64,000 nucleotides of DNA from Aestuariispira ectoiniformans. GTDB lineage: Bacteria; Pseudomonadota; Alphaproteobacteria; UBA8366; Aestuariispiraceae. A program made the translations under genes and the position numbers. The stretch is taken from NCBI RefSeq assembly GCF_025136295.1, contig NZ_CP062788.1, positions 930,001-994,000 of the forward strand, written 5' to 3'. Of this stretch, positions 8,554 to 19,865 are shown piece after piece. The notes under the pieces were generated by a model, which saw nothing but the letters and a program-made list of their open reading frames with translations, did not search any database and was not told the origin of the DNA. The number at the start of each line of letters is the position of its first letter. Position 1 is the first letter of the stretch.

Positions 8554-9723
8554 TTATTTCGCGGACTTCATCAGGTCGACAAAGCGCTGGAACAGATAGT
8601 GGCTGTCCTGCGGGCCCGGGCTTGCTTCCGGGTGATATTGCACGGAAAAGACCGGCTTGCCCTTTACCCGGATTCCGGCCAGCGAGCCGTCGAACAGCGA
8701 GAAATGGGTGCCTTCGACGCCATCCGGCAGGCTTTCCTTATCCACCACAAAGCCATGGTTCTGGCTGGTGATCTCCACCTTGTTGGTGGTCAGGTCCTTG
8801 ATCGGGTGGTTGGCGCCGCGATGGCCCAGATGCATTTTCGTGGTTTTCGCGCCAAGCGCCAGCGACAACATCTGATGGCCGAGGCAGATCCCGAACAGCG
8901 GCTTGCCGCTTGCCAGAATGTCCCTGATCATCGGAACCGCATAGACGCCCGTTGCCGCCGGATCGCCGGGGCCGTTTGACAGGAAGACGCCGTCCGGCTC
9001 ATGGCGCAGGATGTCTTCCGCCGTGGCCGTGGCCGGAACAACGGTGACCTTGCAGCCAAGGCTTGCCAGATTGCGCAGGATATTGCGTTTCACACCAAAG
9101 TCGACGGCGACCACATGGAATTCCGGATCGGTCAGCTTGCCGTAACCCTCGCCCAGTTTCCAAAGCGTCTCATCCCAGTCATAGGTCTGGGTACAGGAAA
9201 CGTCCTTGGCAAGGTCCATGCCTTCAAGGCCCGGCCAGTTCTGCGCCATTTTCAGCAGCGCGGGCAGGTCGAACTTGCCGTCCGGTGCATGGCATAGAAC
9301 ACCGTTGGGAGCGCCTTCGTTGCGGATACGCTGCGTCAACTGGCGCGTGTCCACACCGGAAATGCCCGGCAGGTTCTGGGCCTTCAGCCAGTCGTCCAGA
9401 TGCTGCGTCGCCCGGAAATTGGATGGTTCGGTGATATCTTCCCGCAGGATACAGCCGCGCGCCGCCGGGGTCGTGGTTTCCACGTCTTCCGGGTTGGTTC
9501 CGACATTGCCTACATGGGGGAAGGTGAAAGTGATGATCTGCCCGGCGTAAGACGGGTCTGTCATGATTTCCTGATAGCCGGTCATGGAGGTGTTGAAACA
9601 AACCTCGCCGACTGTCGTGACTGCGGCACCGACGCCCCGGCCCCAGAAGACCGAGCCGTCCGCGAGTACGACCACCGCCGTTGCGCCCGGGGGTGGAGTC
9701 ATATTTTCCAAGCCATTTGTCAT
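8554..9723 (-). CDS. carA: carbamoyl-phosphate synthase small subunit
   Basis: CarA is the glutaminase subunit that supplies ammonia to CarB for carbamoyl phosphate, feeding arginine and pyrimidine synthesis. The 389-residue protein has the N-terminal CarA domain (VFWGRGVGA, EVCFNTSMTGYQEIMTDPSYAGQ) and a C-terminal class I glutamine amidotransferase domain. The nucleophile lies in FGICLGHQ and the His/Glu pair in VQYHPEASPGP. I start at 9723 (MTNGLENMTPPPG) with GAGGA upstream; the frame stays open to 10002, but that extension is AT-rich and has no family similarity. carB is not adjacent. The gene is divergent from the yqeY-like gene. Confidence 0.95.
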   Translation of the reverse strand: MTNGLENMTPPPGATAVVVLADGSVFWGRGVGAAVTTVGEVCFNTSMTGYQEIMTDPSYAGQIITFTFPHVGNVGTNPEDVETTTPAARGCILREDITEPSNFRATQHLDDWLKAQNLPGISGVDTRQLTQRIRNEGAPNGVLCHAPDGKFDLPALLKMAQNWPGLEGMDLAKDVSCTQTYDWDETLWKLGEGYGKLTDPEFHVVAVDFGVKRNILRNLASLGCKVTVVPATATAEDILRHEPDGVFLSNGPGDPAATGVYAVPMIRDILASGKPLFGICLGHQMLSLALGAKTTKMHLGHRGANHPIKDLTTNKVEITSQNHGFVVDKESLPDGVEGTHFSLFDGSLAGIRVKGKPVFSVQYHPEASPGPQDSHYLFQRFVDLMKSAK

Positions 9724-9956
9724 GGAATTGCGGTCCTCGCCATTCGATTTTTCGAGGTTGTAAAGGAGAAGAGGGCATCCGTCAAGATTCAATGAAATTA
9801 AATTACTTAATAAAATCAAATACTTATACTTTTTGCAAAGGTTGCCTCTCCGGTATTTTTTCGGTAGGGTGCGCCCTTGTCGTAGAATTTGGTGCGCGTT
9901 GATGGAACAATCCGCGACCTGTGCGACCAAAAATTGTACAAATATGGAGGAAGATT

Positions 9957-10409
9957 GTGCGCGAGGAACTGAACCAGGCGCTGAAAGACGCCATGCGCGC
10001 AAAGGACAGCAACGCCGTTGCCACTCTGCGATTGATTTTGGCCGCTTTGAAGGACCGCGATATCGCGGCCCGCACCAAGGGGCAGCCTGACGGGATCACC
10101 GATGACGAGGTCCTGATGATGCTGCAAACTATGGTGAAACAGCGCCGTGAAAGCATCACCATGTATGAACAGGGTGGCCGCCTTGAGCTTGCCGAACAGG
10201 AAGCCGCCGAAATCGAGGTGATTGAACGCTTCCTGCCCAAACAGCTTTCCGAAGAGGAAATGGGCGAGGCGATTGACGGGCTGGTCAAGGAACTGGGCGC
10301 CAGCAGCCTCAAGGAAATGGGCAACGTGATGGGCGAATTGCGCACGCGTTTTGCCGGCCGGATGGATTTCGGCAAGGCCTCAGCCATGGTCAAGCAAAAG
10401 CTGGCCTGA
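9957..10409 (+). CDS. GatB/YqeY domain protein
   Basis: This 150-residue protein belongs to the YqeY family, which resembles the C-terminal tRNA-binding tail domain of the amidotransferase subunit GatB. Family segments are KDAMRAKDSNAVATLRLILAALKDRDI, RRESITMYEQGGRLELAEQE, EVIERFLPKQLSEEE and MGNVMGELRTRFAGRMDFGKAS. The precise biochemical role is not established. The GTG at 9957 follows GGAGGAAG. In many alphaproteobacteria this gene sits between carA and dnaG, as here. Its position just ahead of dnaG suggests co-transcription with the dnaG-rpoD unit. Confidence 0.9.
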   Translation: MREELNQALKDAMRAKDSNAVATLRLILAALKDRDIAARTKGQPDGITDDEVLMMLQTMVKQRRESITMYEQGGRLELAEQEAAEIEVIERFLPKQLSEEEMGEAIDGLVKELGASSLKEMGNVMGELRTRFAGRMDFGKASAMVKQKLA

Positions 10410-10498
10410 TGGTGAAAGGGGCGATGCGTCGTCCAGGTCAAATCGGCTCAAGACGGGCCATGATAAACCTGTTATCCTACCGGGCTTAGGGAACAGTC

Positions 10499-12367
10499 AT
10501 GGCCTTTCCACCGGGATTTTTGGATGAAATAAAAGCACGTGTGTCGCTGGTCGATGTTGTCGGCCGGAGCGTACAACTGCGTCAGAAAAGCCGCGGTGAC
10601 TTCTGGGGGCTGTCGCCCTTCAACACCGAAAAGACCCCGTCCTTCCACGTGCGCGAGGATCAGGGCTTTTACCATTGCTTTGCCTCCGGCGAGCACGGGG
10701 ATCTCTTCACCTTTCTGATGAAGACGGAAGGCCTGAGCTTTCCGGAAGCCGTTGAACAGATGGCAGAGCTTGCCGGTCTTGAAGTGCCGAAGGCGACGCC
10801 GGAACAGGCGGCGCGCGAGAAGAAGCGGCACAGCCTCTATGAGGTGACCGAGGCGGCCTGCCGGTATTATCAGAAGGCCTTGCGACGCCCGGAAGGCCGT
10901 GAGGCGCTGGACTATCTGAAATCCCGTGGCCTGTCGGACGAGACGATTGCCGAATTCCGTCTGGGGTATTCCCCCAACGAGGGCAGTGGCCTGTGGCAGG
11001 CCATGAAAGATGAAGGCATCGATATGGACCTGCTGGTGGAGGCAGGGATTTACCGGCGCTCAAAGGACGGGCGTCCGCCTTATGCCTTTTTCCGGGACCG
11101 GGTTATGTTTCCCATCGCCGACAAACGCGGGCGTGTCATCGCCTTCGGTGGTCGCTTCATGGGGGATGCCAAGGCGGCGGGTATTGGCAAATACATCAAC
11201 TCTCCCGATACACCGCTCTTCGACAAGGGGCGGACCCTCTACAACCATGCGCAGGCCCGAAAGGCGGTCTATGACGGGCAGCCCCTGATTGTTGCCGAGG
11301 GCTATATGGATGTGATCGCCCTTTCCCAGGCAGGATGGGCCGGTGGCGTGGCGCCACTGGGCACGGCCATGACGGAAGTGCAGATTGCGGAACTGTGGAA
11401 AATGGACAGCCTGCCCTATGTCTGTTTTGACGGCGATGCGGCAGGCCGGATGGCGGCGTCGCGCGCGTCGGACCGCGCCCTGCCGCAGTTGCAGCCGGGC
11501 AAATCCCTGCGATTGCTGTTCATGCCCGAGGGTGAGGACCCGGACAGCCTGATCCAGGCCAAGGGGCCGTCGGCAATCCAGCCGTTCCTGGATGCGGCAC
11601 AGCCTTTGGACCAGTTCCTGTGGCAGCGTGAACTTGCCGTTGCGGAGCCGACGACCCCGGAAATGAGGGCCGATCTGGAGCGGCGGTTATTTTCCCTGGC
11701 CGACGGGATCGAGGACGAAACGGTCAAAAAACATTATCGCCGGGGCTTTTCCGATAAATTGTGGAACCATCTGCGGGCCATGAACCGGGCGGCAAACGGG
11801 AAGGGCCGTTTCGGCCGGACCTATGGCGGGGCCAAGGGAAAATGGCAGGAAGCGGAGCCCCGTGGCGAGGTGCTCAAAGGCCAGGTTGTCAAGGAATTGT
11901 CGCGCCGCACCCAGCAGATCGTGCTGGCGGCACTGATCAATCATCCGGGCGTGATCGACCAGTTTTTCGAGACGCTCGATCGAATCCATTTTGACGCAGA
12001 CCTTGACAAAATTTGCCGTGAACTACAAAAGATCAGTTCTTCCGGGGAGACCCTTGACGTTGAGGTGGTGACAACCCACTTCTCAAGTCGTGGTGATGAC
12101 GCGCTGTTGCGTTCGGTTCTATCCCGCCAGGTCTATGATCTGGCCCGGCAGGCCGGACCGCAGTCGACGGATGCAGAGGCGTCCGATCTGCTGGAACATC
12201 TGTTGATGTTGCAGACGCAGGATCACATCGCCGATGAACTGAGAAGACGGGATATGTCTGGCGCGGAAAGGTTGACACCGGAAGAACGAGAAGCGCGCGT
12301 GCTGGCCTTTCGCCGGAATTTTGATGAAGGCGAACATCGGCTCAGTGAAGGCGACGACGAATTTTAG
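10499..12367 (+). CDS. dnaG: DNA primase
   Basis: DnaG makes RNA primers at the replication fork with DnaB helicase. The 622-residue protein has an N-terminal CHC2-type domain (about 30-95), the primase core and a TOPRIM domain with IVAEGYMDVIAL and CFDGDAAGRMAA carrying the metal-binding acidic residues, then a C-terminal helicase-interaction region. The zinc site is degenerate: GLSPFNTEKTPSF and YHCFASGEHGD replace the usual CPFH and CFGCG patterns, so three of the four zinc ligands are absent. The gene is intact and of normal length. It sits directly ahead of rpoD in the conserved macromolecular-synthesis order (dnaG-rpoD). The ATG at 10499 has a weak AGGGAAC site. Confidence 0.96.
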   Translation: MAFPPGFLDEIKARVSLVDVVGRSVQLRQKSRGDFWGLSPFNTEKTPSFHVREDQGFYHCFASGEHGDLFTFLMKTEGLSFPEAVEQMAELAGLEVPKATPEQAAREKKRHSLYEVTEAACRYYQKALRRPEGREALDYLKSRGLSDETIAEFRLGYSPNEGSGLWQAMKDEGIDMDLLVEAGIYRRSKDGRPPYAFFRDRVMFPIADKRGRVIAFGGRFMGDAKAAGIGKYINSPDTPLFDKGRTLYNHAQARKAVYDGQPLIVAEGYMDVIALSQAGWAGGVAPLGTAMTEVQIAELWKMDSLPYVCFDGDAAGRMAASRASDRALPQLQPGKSLRLLFMPEGEDPDSLIQAKGPSAIQPFLDAAQPLDQFLWQRELAVAEPTTPEMRADLERRLFSLADGIEDETVKKHYRRGFSDKLWNHLRAMNRAANGKGRFGRTYGGAKGKWQEAEPRGEVLKGQVVKELSRRTQQIVLAALINHPGVIDQFFETLDRIHFDADLDKICRELQKISSSGETLDVEVVTTHFSSRGDDALLRSVLSRQVYDLARQAGPQSTDAEASDLLEHLLMLQTQDHIADELRRRDMSGAERLTPEEREARVLAFRRNFDEGEHRLSEGDDEF

Positions 12368-12437
12368 CGACGGTTTTTCGGCGCAGGGGGACTGCGGCGA
12401 CAACCGTTTATTTGCGTGACTTGAGGATGCTGGCTTA

Positions 12438-14495
<2,058 letters not shown>

Positions 14496-14513
14496 GCTTC
14501 CCGATGTTCAAAG

Positions 14514-14544
14514 AAAACCCGCCGCATTGCCGGCGGGTTTTTTG
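14514..14544 (+). terminator. rho-independent terminator after rpoD
   Basis: A perfect 11-bp stem (AAAACCCGCCG with CGGCGGGTTTT) with a 6-base loop is followed by a T-run. It starts 18 bases after the rpoD stop. Confidence 0.92.
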
Positions 14545-14742
14545 TTTTCTGAAACATTGCCGTAAAGAAATAGGCGTTATCTATATCTACTATATCGAAT
14601 TCCAATCAATTTTACGTTTCTTTCCTCAAGGGGTCATCCTTCTGACGCCGCGCTGTAACATTAAAGCCATACAGGAAGCTTGAAATAATATTTCTGTATG
14701 ACGCGAATTCAGCAGGGCGCAATGCGCGCCGATGGGGAAAAG

Positions 14743-16557
14743 ATGTTCACGCGTATCCGTTCCAAGATCGACCTGAAGCTGGGGCTTGCTCTGGTTTTTA
14801 TTCTCTCTGTGGCGATGGCCGGTATTCTCTTTGCCAATATGGCGGTCCTGGACCGTACCTTGGCGGCGGAAGAGGCCCGGACCCAGTTGTTGCGGGAAAC
14901 CAACCAGTCCTTGCGTGCGGAAATCTTCACCTTGCAGAAAGACTATCAGGCGATCCCGTTGAAACTGGAGGTCAATGCGGTCGGGGCCATCAAGACCTGG
15001 GCGGAAAGCCAGGGGGCAGCGCGCTTCGAGTATAACGGGCGCGCGGAAATCAAGACCCGCTATAAAAAACGCGGCCAGCGGCGGGACCTGGGCAAGCCGG
15101 GCCGCTTTGTCGTGGATGACGGTAAGGGCGCGCCTGCGGTGGCCTATGGTGATTTCAAGGATGGCGCCTATACCGGCAAGGTGGTGGAATATCGCTTCTC
15201 GTCCATTGCCCTGGACAATCTGCAAGCGGAGGTCGAGCGCATCGTATCGGAGAATGATGGGCCGGCGGCCTTGGCGCGCAAGGTGGTTTCCCTGAAGGCG
15301 GATCTTGCCGATGCGGCGCTCGAGGCGGAAAACAAGCGTGTCTCGATCCTCTCCATGGTGGATGAAATCAAGCGCAAGGACGACGAGGTCAATGCCTTCA
15401 CCGAACAGGCGAAGCTGTTCCTGATCGTACTTGGCGTGGCGTCGATCCTGGTCGTTTTCGCAATCGTCTATTCTATCGGGCGTATTCTGATTACGCGCTC
15501 GCTTGTGCGGTTGCAGGCGGGCATCCGGGCCGTGGCCGATGGTGAGGATGTGACGTTGAAAGAGGATACGCGGCTGGACGAGATCGGCTCGTTGGCGCGT
15601 GGTATCAATCGCTTCCAGGAAGCACGCGACGAGGCGGCGGCCCTTCGTGAGCAACAGGAAAGGGAACGCCTGGAGACCCAGAAGGCCGTGGAAAATCGCC
15701 TGCGGACGGTGGCGGAACAACTGGAGACGGGCATGAATTCCAGTGTCCGCAATCTGACGCATTTTGCGGATGATCTTGTTTCCATGTCGGATCGCCTGCG
15801 GGGGCTTGCGTCCAATACCAACGACCAGGCCGGTGAGGCCAGCGAGCTTGCCAGCGAGAATGCCAATGCGGCCGACGAGATCATGAAGATGGCGCAAAGC
15901 CTGGTTGCCCATGGTGAGGAAATCTCCCAGGCGGTGCGGCGCCAGCGCCAGTTGACGGAACTCGCCAACCGGGAGGCGCAATCCGCCGGCCGCACCGTCG
16001 CGCAATTGCATGAGGCGGCGGCCCAGGTGGAGGGCATCGTCGAGATCATCCAGGATATCGCGGGCCAGACCAATCTTCTGGCGCTGAATGCAACCATCGA
16101 GGCCTCCCGCGCCGGGGCGGCGGGGTCCGGTTTCGCGGTTGTGGCCGGTGAGGTGAAGAAATTGTCCCAGGAGACCGCCGGGGCAACCCAGAATATTGCC
16201 GAGCGGGTCAAGACGATCCGCAATGTGGCGAACCAGGCGGCCAAGGGTATCTCCGCGATAGAGGGCCGGATTTCAACCGTGGAGGGGTCCATGGGAGAAC
16301 TGGCGACATCTTTTGAGCGCCAGATGAGCACCTCCACCGGGATTGCGGGCCATATGGAAACCAGCCTGCGCAACGCGACCCGTGTCTCGCAGAGCAATGC
16401 CGCCATGCGGGAGGCCGCGCAAAGCACGGGTTCCGCCACCGGACAGTTGACCGATACCTCCGACAGCATCAAACAGGCCATGGGTGCCATGCGCGACGAG
16501 TTGACCCGCATCCTGCGCACGGCCTCGCAAAGCCAGACCCTGCAGGCGGCGGAATAA
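14743..16557 (+). CDS. methyl-accepting chemotaxis protein with a periplasmic sensor domain
   Basis: This chemoreceptor of about 604 residues has TM helix 1 at about 12-34, a periplasmic ligand domain of roughly 190 residues ending in a coiled coil, TM helix 2 at about 225-247 ([21 protein letters not shown]), a HAMP linker and a cytoplasmic signalling domain. The signalling tip reads [20 protein letters not shown], followed by [18 protein letters not shown], the kinase- and CheW-contacting hairpin of the family. The ligand is unknown; the sensor domain has a basic [11 protein letters not shown] patch. The frame is open from an ATG at 14698, but the ATG at 14743 has GGGGAAA just upstream and places the first helix at the terminus as usual. 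No che genes are adjacent. Confidence 0.92.
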   Translation: MFTRIRSKIDLKLGLALVFILSVAMAGILFANMAVLDRTLAAEEARTQLLRETNQSLRAEIFTLQKDYQAIPLKLEVNAVGAIKTWAESQGAARFEYNGRAEIKTRYKKRGQRRDLGKPGRFVVDDGKGAPAVAYGDFKDGAYTGKVVEYRFSSIALDNLQAEVERIVSENDGPAALARKVVSLKADLADAALEAENKRVSILSMVDEIKRKDDEVNAFTEQAKLFLIVLGVASILVVFAIVYSIGRILITRSLVRLQAGIRAVADGEDVTLKEDTRLDEIGSLARGINRFQEARDEAAALREQQERERLETQKAVENRLRTVAEQLETGMNSSVRNLTHFADDLVSMSDRLRGLASNTNDQAGEASELASENANAADEIMKMAQSLVAHGEEISQAVRRQRQLTELANREAQSAGRTVAQLHEAAAQVEGIVEIIQDIAGQTNLLALNATIEASRAGAAGSGFAVVAGEVKKLSQETAGATQNIAERVKTIRNVANQAAKGISAIEGRISTVEGSMGELATSFERQMSTSTGIAGHMETSLRNATRVSQSNAAMREAAQSTGSATGQLTDTSDSIKQAMGAMRDELTRILRTASQSQTLQAAE

Positions 16558-16561
16558 AGGC

Positions 16562-16590
16562 GGGAACAGGTGGAAATTTCCCCTGTTCCC
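16562..16590. terminator. hairpin after the chemoreceptor gene
   Basis: A GGGAACAGG/CCTGTTCCC stem lies four bases after the chemoreceptor stop. A second GC-rich hairpin (about 16596-16622) follows. Neither has a T-run, so this may act as a weak or rho-assisted end or as an mRNA 3' stabiliser. Confidence 0.45.
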
Positions 16591-16661
16591 TCGCTCCCCT
16601 CTTGCCAGCAGGCAAGGGGCCGGATAAAACCCGATTGTCAATCCGCATGTAATGTGGAAGT

Positions 16662-16738
16662 GGGCCTGTAGCTCAGCTGGTTAGAGCGGACCGCTCATAA
16701 CGGTTTGGTCGCGGGTTCAAGTCCTGCCGGGCCCACCA
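16662..16738 (+). tRNA. tRNA with CAT anticodon, probably tRNA-Ile2 (lysidine type)
   Basis: The 77-base sequence folds as a cloverleaf with acceptor GGGCCTG/CGGGCCC, a D arm with GCTCAGCTGGTTAGAGC, anticodon loop CTCATAA (CAT at 16696-16698), a T arm GCGGG-TTCAAGT-CCTGC and an encoded CCA end. CAT occurs in initiator Met, elongator Met and Ile2 tRNAs. The sequence after the anticodon stem (TTGGTCGC, TTCAAGTCC) resembles the Ile2 isoacceptor, whose C34 is converted to lysidine by TilS. The initiator type is unlikely because position 1 pairs normally. The anticodon stem has a G-U closing pair. Confidence 0.9.
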
Positions 16739-16777
16739 TTTTTTCCTAAAATCAGTTGATTCTGTCGTTGAAACTAC

Positions 16778-17908
16778 TCAGTCGGTGGGCAGGGTCATCT
16801 GGTCATCCAGTCTGTCTTTTATGCGCTTGGCCACGGCGATCTGCCGGTTTGATCCCTGCATTTGCTGCAGCCGCTCTGCGGCTAATGCGTTGCCGGCTTC
16901 CTCTGCCTGCAGATACAGCGCATAGGCCAACTCCCAGCTTTGCTCGCCGTTATAGCCGTTCGCATAAATATCGCCGAGGATAAGCATACCGAAGTGATTG
17001 CCTTGAAGGGCAGCTCTGGTGAAATATTTAGTCGCCTCCTTGGGGTCGGCTTTTTCGCGCGGATCCTCCGGACACATCAGGATTGACCCATATTCGGCAA
17101 GGCCGTCAGGGTGGTTCTGTTCCGCCGAGAGCCGGGCCCAGCGGCGATTTTTTGCATGGTTTCGCGGGGCGAATTCGCCTTTGCGGTAGCAAATACTGAG
17201 CATCAGTTGGGCCTCTGCCTCACCATTTTTGGCGGACAAATAGAGCCATCGCATCCCGGCTTCGATATTCTTGTCTATCGGATCGCCTGCTAAATAAATC
17301 TTTGCGAGGAAGAGTTGGGGGCGGGCACTGCCCGCGTGGGCGTGCCAATTGACGATCGCCAGCGTTTCTTCGGGGTTTTTGTCCAGGCACTCCCAGAAAT
17401 CTTCGTTGATCCCGTCCAGGTCAGGAGGTTTTGGTGTGTCGAGTGGGGCGAATTCCTCTGGATGGGTTTCCACATAGGTTTCGGGGTCGCAGAGTACACG
17501 TTCCAATGCCTCACGTGCGACTTCGTAACCCATGTCCGCCGCGCGCTGAAACCAATACAAGGCTTTGACGGGATCAGCCGGTATGTCTGGCTCTCCCGCC
17601 GCTTCATAGACATGACCCAGGAAAATTTGTGCGGCGGCGGCGCCAGCTTGTTGATTGGGGAATTCGGCGGCTTCTTCGAGCAGCGCCATGGCCTTTGGAA
17701 TATTCTGTTCGGTTCCCTGGCCGAAAAAATAATGCATGCCCAGAAAATGCCGGGCGAAATTTTCGTCCTCGTGACCTGTCGAAGATTCTAAGGCAGCCAT
17801 CGCCGGAAAGGATGTCTCATAGTCGCCGTCGCCATAAGCCTTCACGGCGGCATGGTAGTCCACCCCTTTTGCTGTTTTTTTGAACGGATTCAGCCGGTTG
17901 AGTACCAT
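16778..17908 (-). CDS. Sel1-like / TPR repeat protein
   Basis: The 376-residue protein is made of Sel1-like repeats, recognisable from units such as ARHFLGMHYFFGQGTEQNIP, KALYWFQRAADMGYEVARE, GMRWLYLSAKNGEAEAQLML, ATKYFTRAALQGNHFGMLIL and AYALYLQAEEAGNALAAERL. Such proteins act as scaffolds for protein-protein contacts. No signal peptide is evident, so it is probably cytoplasmic. I start at 17908 (MVLNRLNPFKK) because GGGGAGGTA lies just upstream; a start at 17935 would lie upstream of that site. It is transcribed toward the tRNA. The upstream gene on the same strand (18077-19450) is separated from it by its own terminator. Its partner is unknown. Confidence 0.85.
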   Translation of the reverse strand: MVLNRLNPFKKTAKGVDYHAAVKAYGDGDYETSFPAMAALESSTGHEDENFARHFLGMHYFFGQGTEQNIPKAMALLEEAAEFPNQQAGAAAAQIFLGHVYEAAGEPDIPADPVKALYWFQRAADMGYEVAREALERVLCDPETYVETHPEEFAPLDTPKPPDLDGINEDFWECLDKNPEETLAIVNWHAHAGSARPQLFLAKIYLAGDPIDKNIEAGMRWLYLSAKNGEAEAQLMLSICYRKGEFAPRNHAKNRRWARLSAEQNHPDGLAEYGSILMCPEDPREKADPKEATKYFTRAALQGNHFGMLILGDIYANGYNGEQSWELAYALYLQAEEAGNALAAERLQQMQGSNRQIAVAKRIKDRLDDQMTLPTD

Positions 17909-18027
17909 AGTCTTTACCTCCCCCTCAATGCGCAACCACTGCGCTGCTTCGCAGCTGCACGCTGCTGTTAACGTCTGTACGCGTGAGGCGGTATGGAAGG
18001 AGAAGGTGGGTTTTTGTTGCGGTAATC

Positions 18028-18058
18028 AAAAAAAAGACCGGGGCAGGCACCCCGGTCT
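18028..18058 (-). terminator. rho-independent terminator of the 18077-19450 gene
   Basis: Read on the minus strand, a 9-bp stem AGACCGGGG/CCCCGGTCT with a 6-base loop is followed by a run of eight T. It starts 18 bases past the stop of the upstream minus-strand gene. Confidence 0.9.
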
Positions 18059-18076
18059 GTGACGCCAACGTAGTAT

Positions 18077-19450
18077 TTATTTTAAAATTTGGGCCATAAT
18101 TTTCTTCACTAGAGCGTCTACCTGTTTGTCGACGGCTGGTTTCATCTTTTCAGCCCATTCATCCAGATCCATTCCCGGCAGTTTTGGCAGATTAATAAAC
18201 TCTACCAATTCTCCACTTAACTTCTGATGTTTGTGAAAGCGGTCCTCTGCGTCAGCCTCGCGGTCTGTAAGGGTGATGCCGTCTTTTCGGGTGTCCACTG
18301 TATTGCCAGCAAACAATCCGATCGTTTCGCCATCTTTCTTTAGGCGAACCTCAAGGTCCGCCCTCATGGCTCGTATAGCCTTGTTCAATTTCCAGAGGCG
18401 TTCTTTTTTGTATGAGATTTCGCCGTCTTTAAGGTATTTTTCAGGAGTGTGACCTCCATGTATGTGCTCCACCTCTATGCCAAGATTTTTAAGTTCTTTC
18501 GTTAGCGCTTTAGTAAGCGCATCCATTGCCATTTCGATCGATTTATTCGTTTTAGCCTGCGTTTCCTTATTGCCACGGCTCTCATGGAAGATGAGGCCCT
18601 TGAGCGGATCATCAATTGGGAGAGGAAGGTAAATCGAGTCTTCATGGTCGTTTGCCGGAAACTCTGTTGTTGAAGGTCCTTCACTCGGATCAGAGGGAAA
18701 CTCCTCGCGCCTGCCTTGGGGTGGTTTCGGGGGGATCAGGCCGGGCGATGGTTCGGCCGGATCGGCAATCTGAGTCCGTGTTGATGGTTTCCAGTCGGGT
18801 GTGTTGTTGGCTTTTGACCAAAAGGTTGGACCGCCGTTAATGCTGCGCGGGACAAGAAGCATCTCAGCGCCGTCTTTGAACTTGGCGCTGAACAGGCTGC
18901 TGCCCGGTTCCGTTTCTTTCAGGTCGTCCACGACAATCTTTTGGCCATCGTCCAACTGGATGACCGACTTGCCGGATATGTCACCTAGGAGGGGGAATAG
19001 CTGAAGTAATTGATCTGCGGTTTCAACACGGCCTTCTTCAATGGCGTCGGGCAGTCCCCGGACTTCCCGAGCCAGCACCTCGCCCGCCTTTTCTGTGGCT
19101 TCCTTATTCAGGTTAGGGACGCCCGGCGGTGGTGGGAGTGTCGCGGGCACAAAGCCGGCGGCAGCCACCTGCACCGGCCTATCTTTTACCCGGTCCAGTT
19201 CCTCATTGATCTTTTGTTCGGTGGGGCCGCCGGGCTGCATGATGCCGTCGGACGTGAGGTCGTGCTTTTTCTGAAAGGCCTTGATGCCGTCAACCATGGC
19301 CTGGTCTGGCGTGTCGCTTAAGCCCCAATCTGGCATGTCATAGTGATTGAGGTTGTGAAGGGCTGTCTTCGTGCGAAGGACGTCCTTGGGATCGACGTCA
19401 TAGGTTTTTCCAATGGTGTTCTCCACCTGGAAGCGATTTGGTCGGCTCAT
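18077..19450 (-). CDS. hypothetical protein with N-terminal peptidoglycan-binding-like domain
   Basis: The 457-residue protein has no signal peptide. Residues 1-80 (DVLRTKTALHNLNHYDMP, then PDQAMVDGIKAFQKKHDLTSDGIMQPGG) look like a divergent peptidoglycan-binding repeat of the kind found in phage lysins and structural proteins. A proline-rich linker (PPPPGVPNLN) leads to a region that contains VIQLDDGQKIVVDDL, then a second proline-rich linker, then a charged alpha-helical C-terminal half with HESRGNKETQAKTNKS and IEVEHIHGGHTPEKYLKDGE. I cannot name the C-terminal family. A terminator follows. An SOS-type box lies 257 bases upstream. A phage-derived or envelope-directed role is possible but unproved. 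Confidence 0.65.
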   Translation of the reverse strand: MSRPNRFQVENTIGKTYDVDPKDVLRTKTALHNLNHYDMPDWGLSDTPDQAMVDGIKAFQKKHDLTSDGIMQPGGPTEQKINEELDRVKDRPVQVAAAGFVPATLPPPPGVPNLNKEATEKAGEVLAREVRGLPDAIEEGRVETADQLLQLFPLLGDISGKSVIQLDDGQKIVVDDLKETEPGSSLFSAKFKDGAEMLLVPRSINGGPTFWSKANNTPDWKPSTRTQIADPAEPSPGLIPPKPPQGRREEFPSDPSEGPSTTEFPANDHEDSIYLPLPIDDPLKGLIFHESRGNKETQAKTNKSIEMAMDALTKALTKELKNLGIEVEHIHGGHTPEKYLKDGEISYKKERLWKLNKAIRAMRADLEVRLKKDGETIGLFAGNTVDTRKDGITLTDREADAEDRFHKHQKLSGELVEFINLPKLPGMDLDEWAEKMKPAVDKQVDALVKKIMAQILK

Positions 19451-19706
19451 CTGGTCTCCTGGAAAATGCCGTTAGGGCCGTGTCCAGGAGTGGCTGACAT
19501 GCGCGTCCCATGGGCACGACCGATCATGACCGGCCAGGCTGGCCGGTTGCGATTGGTTGGATTTTGGGGAGGCGTTATCTGCCTAATGGTTGTCGGGTCT
19601 GATGTCCCGGCCGGGCAGGCGCAGTTATCTAAATTCCCTGGGCGTTGAGCTACCAGGAATTCTGAAATCTATGAGTTGGTTTTGAGTTGTTCTGTTCCTC
19701 TAAAAA

Positions 19707-19721
19707 GAACATATATAGAAC
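19707..19721. promoter_or_regulatory. SOS (LexA) box, GAAC-N7-GAAC
   Basis: GAACATATATAGAAC matches the direct-repeat LexA site of alphaproteobacteria (GTTC-N7-GTTC on the opposite strand) exactly. It sits in an AT-rich stretch 234 bases before tetR and 257 bases before the minus-strand gene at 19450. The regulated gene is unclear. Confidence 0.6.
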
Positions 19722-19865
19722 AAAATCATAAACATGTTATTTTGTCAAGACGTGTGAGGTCAAGGGCACCTCAGGTTGCTTGTCCCATGAACAATCTTAG
19801 GGCCTCTCCAGCCTTTCTGAAATCCGGTTGCTCCTCGGGACGGCAAGCCCCCATGAGCAGGGTTC

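Noticed and set aside
9724-10002. N-terminal extension of carA
   Set aside because: The frame is open, but the DNA is AT-rich and the extension is unlike CarA. The normal family start fits at 9723 with a ribosome site.
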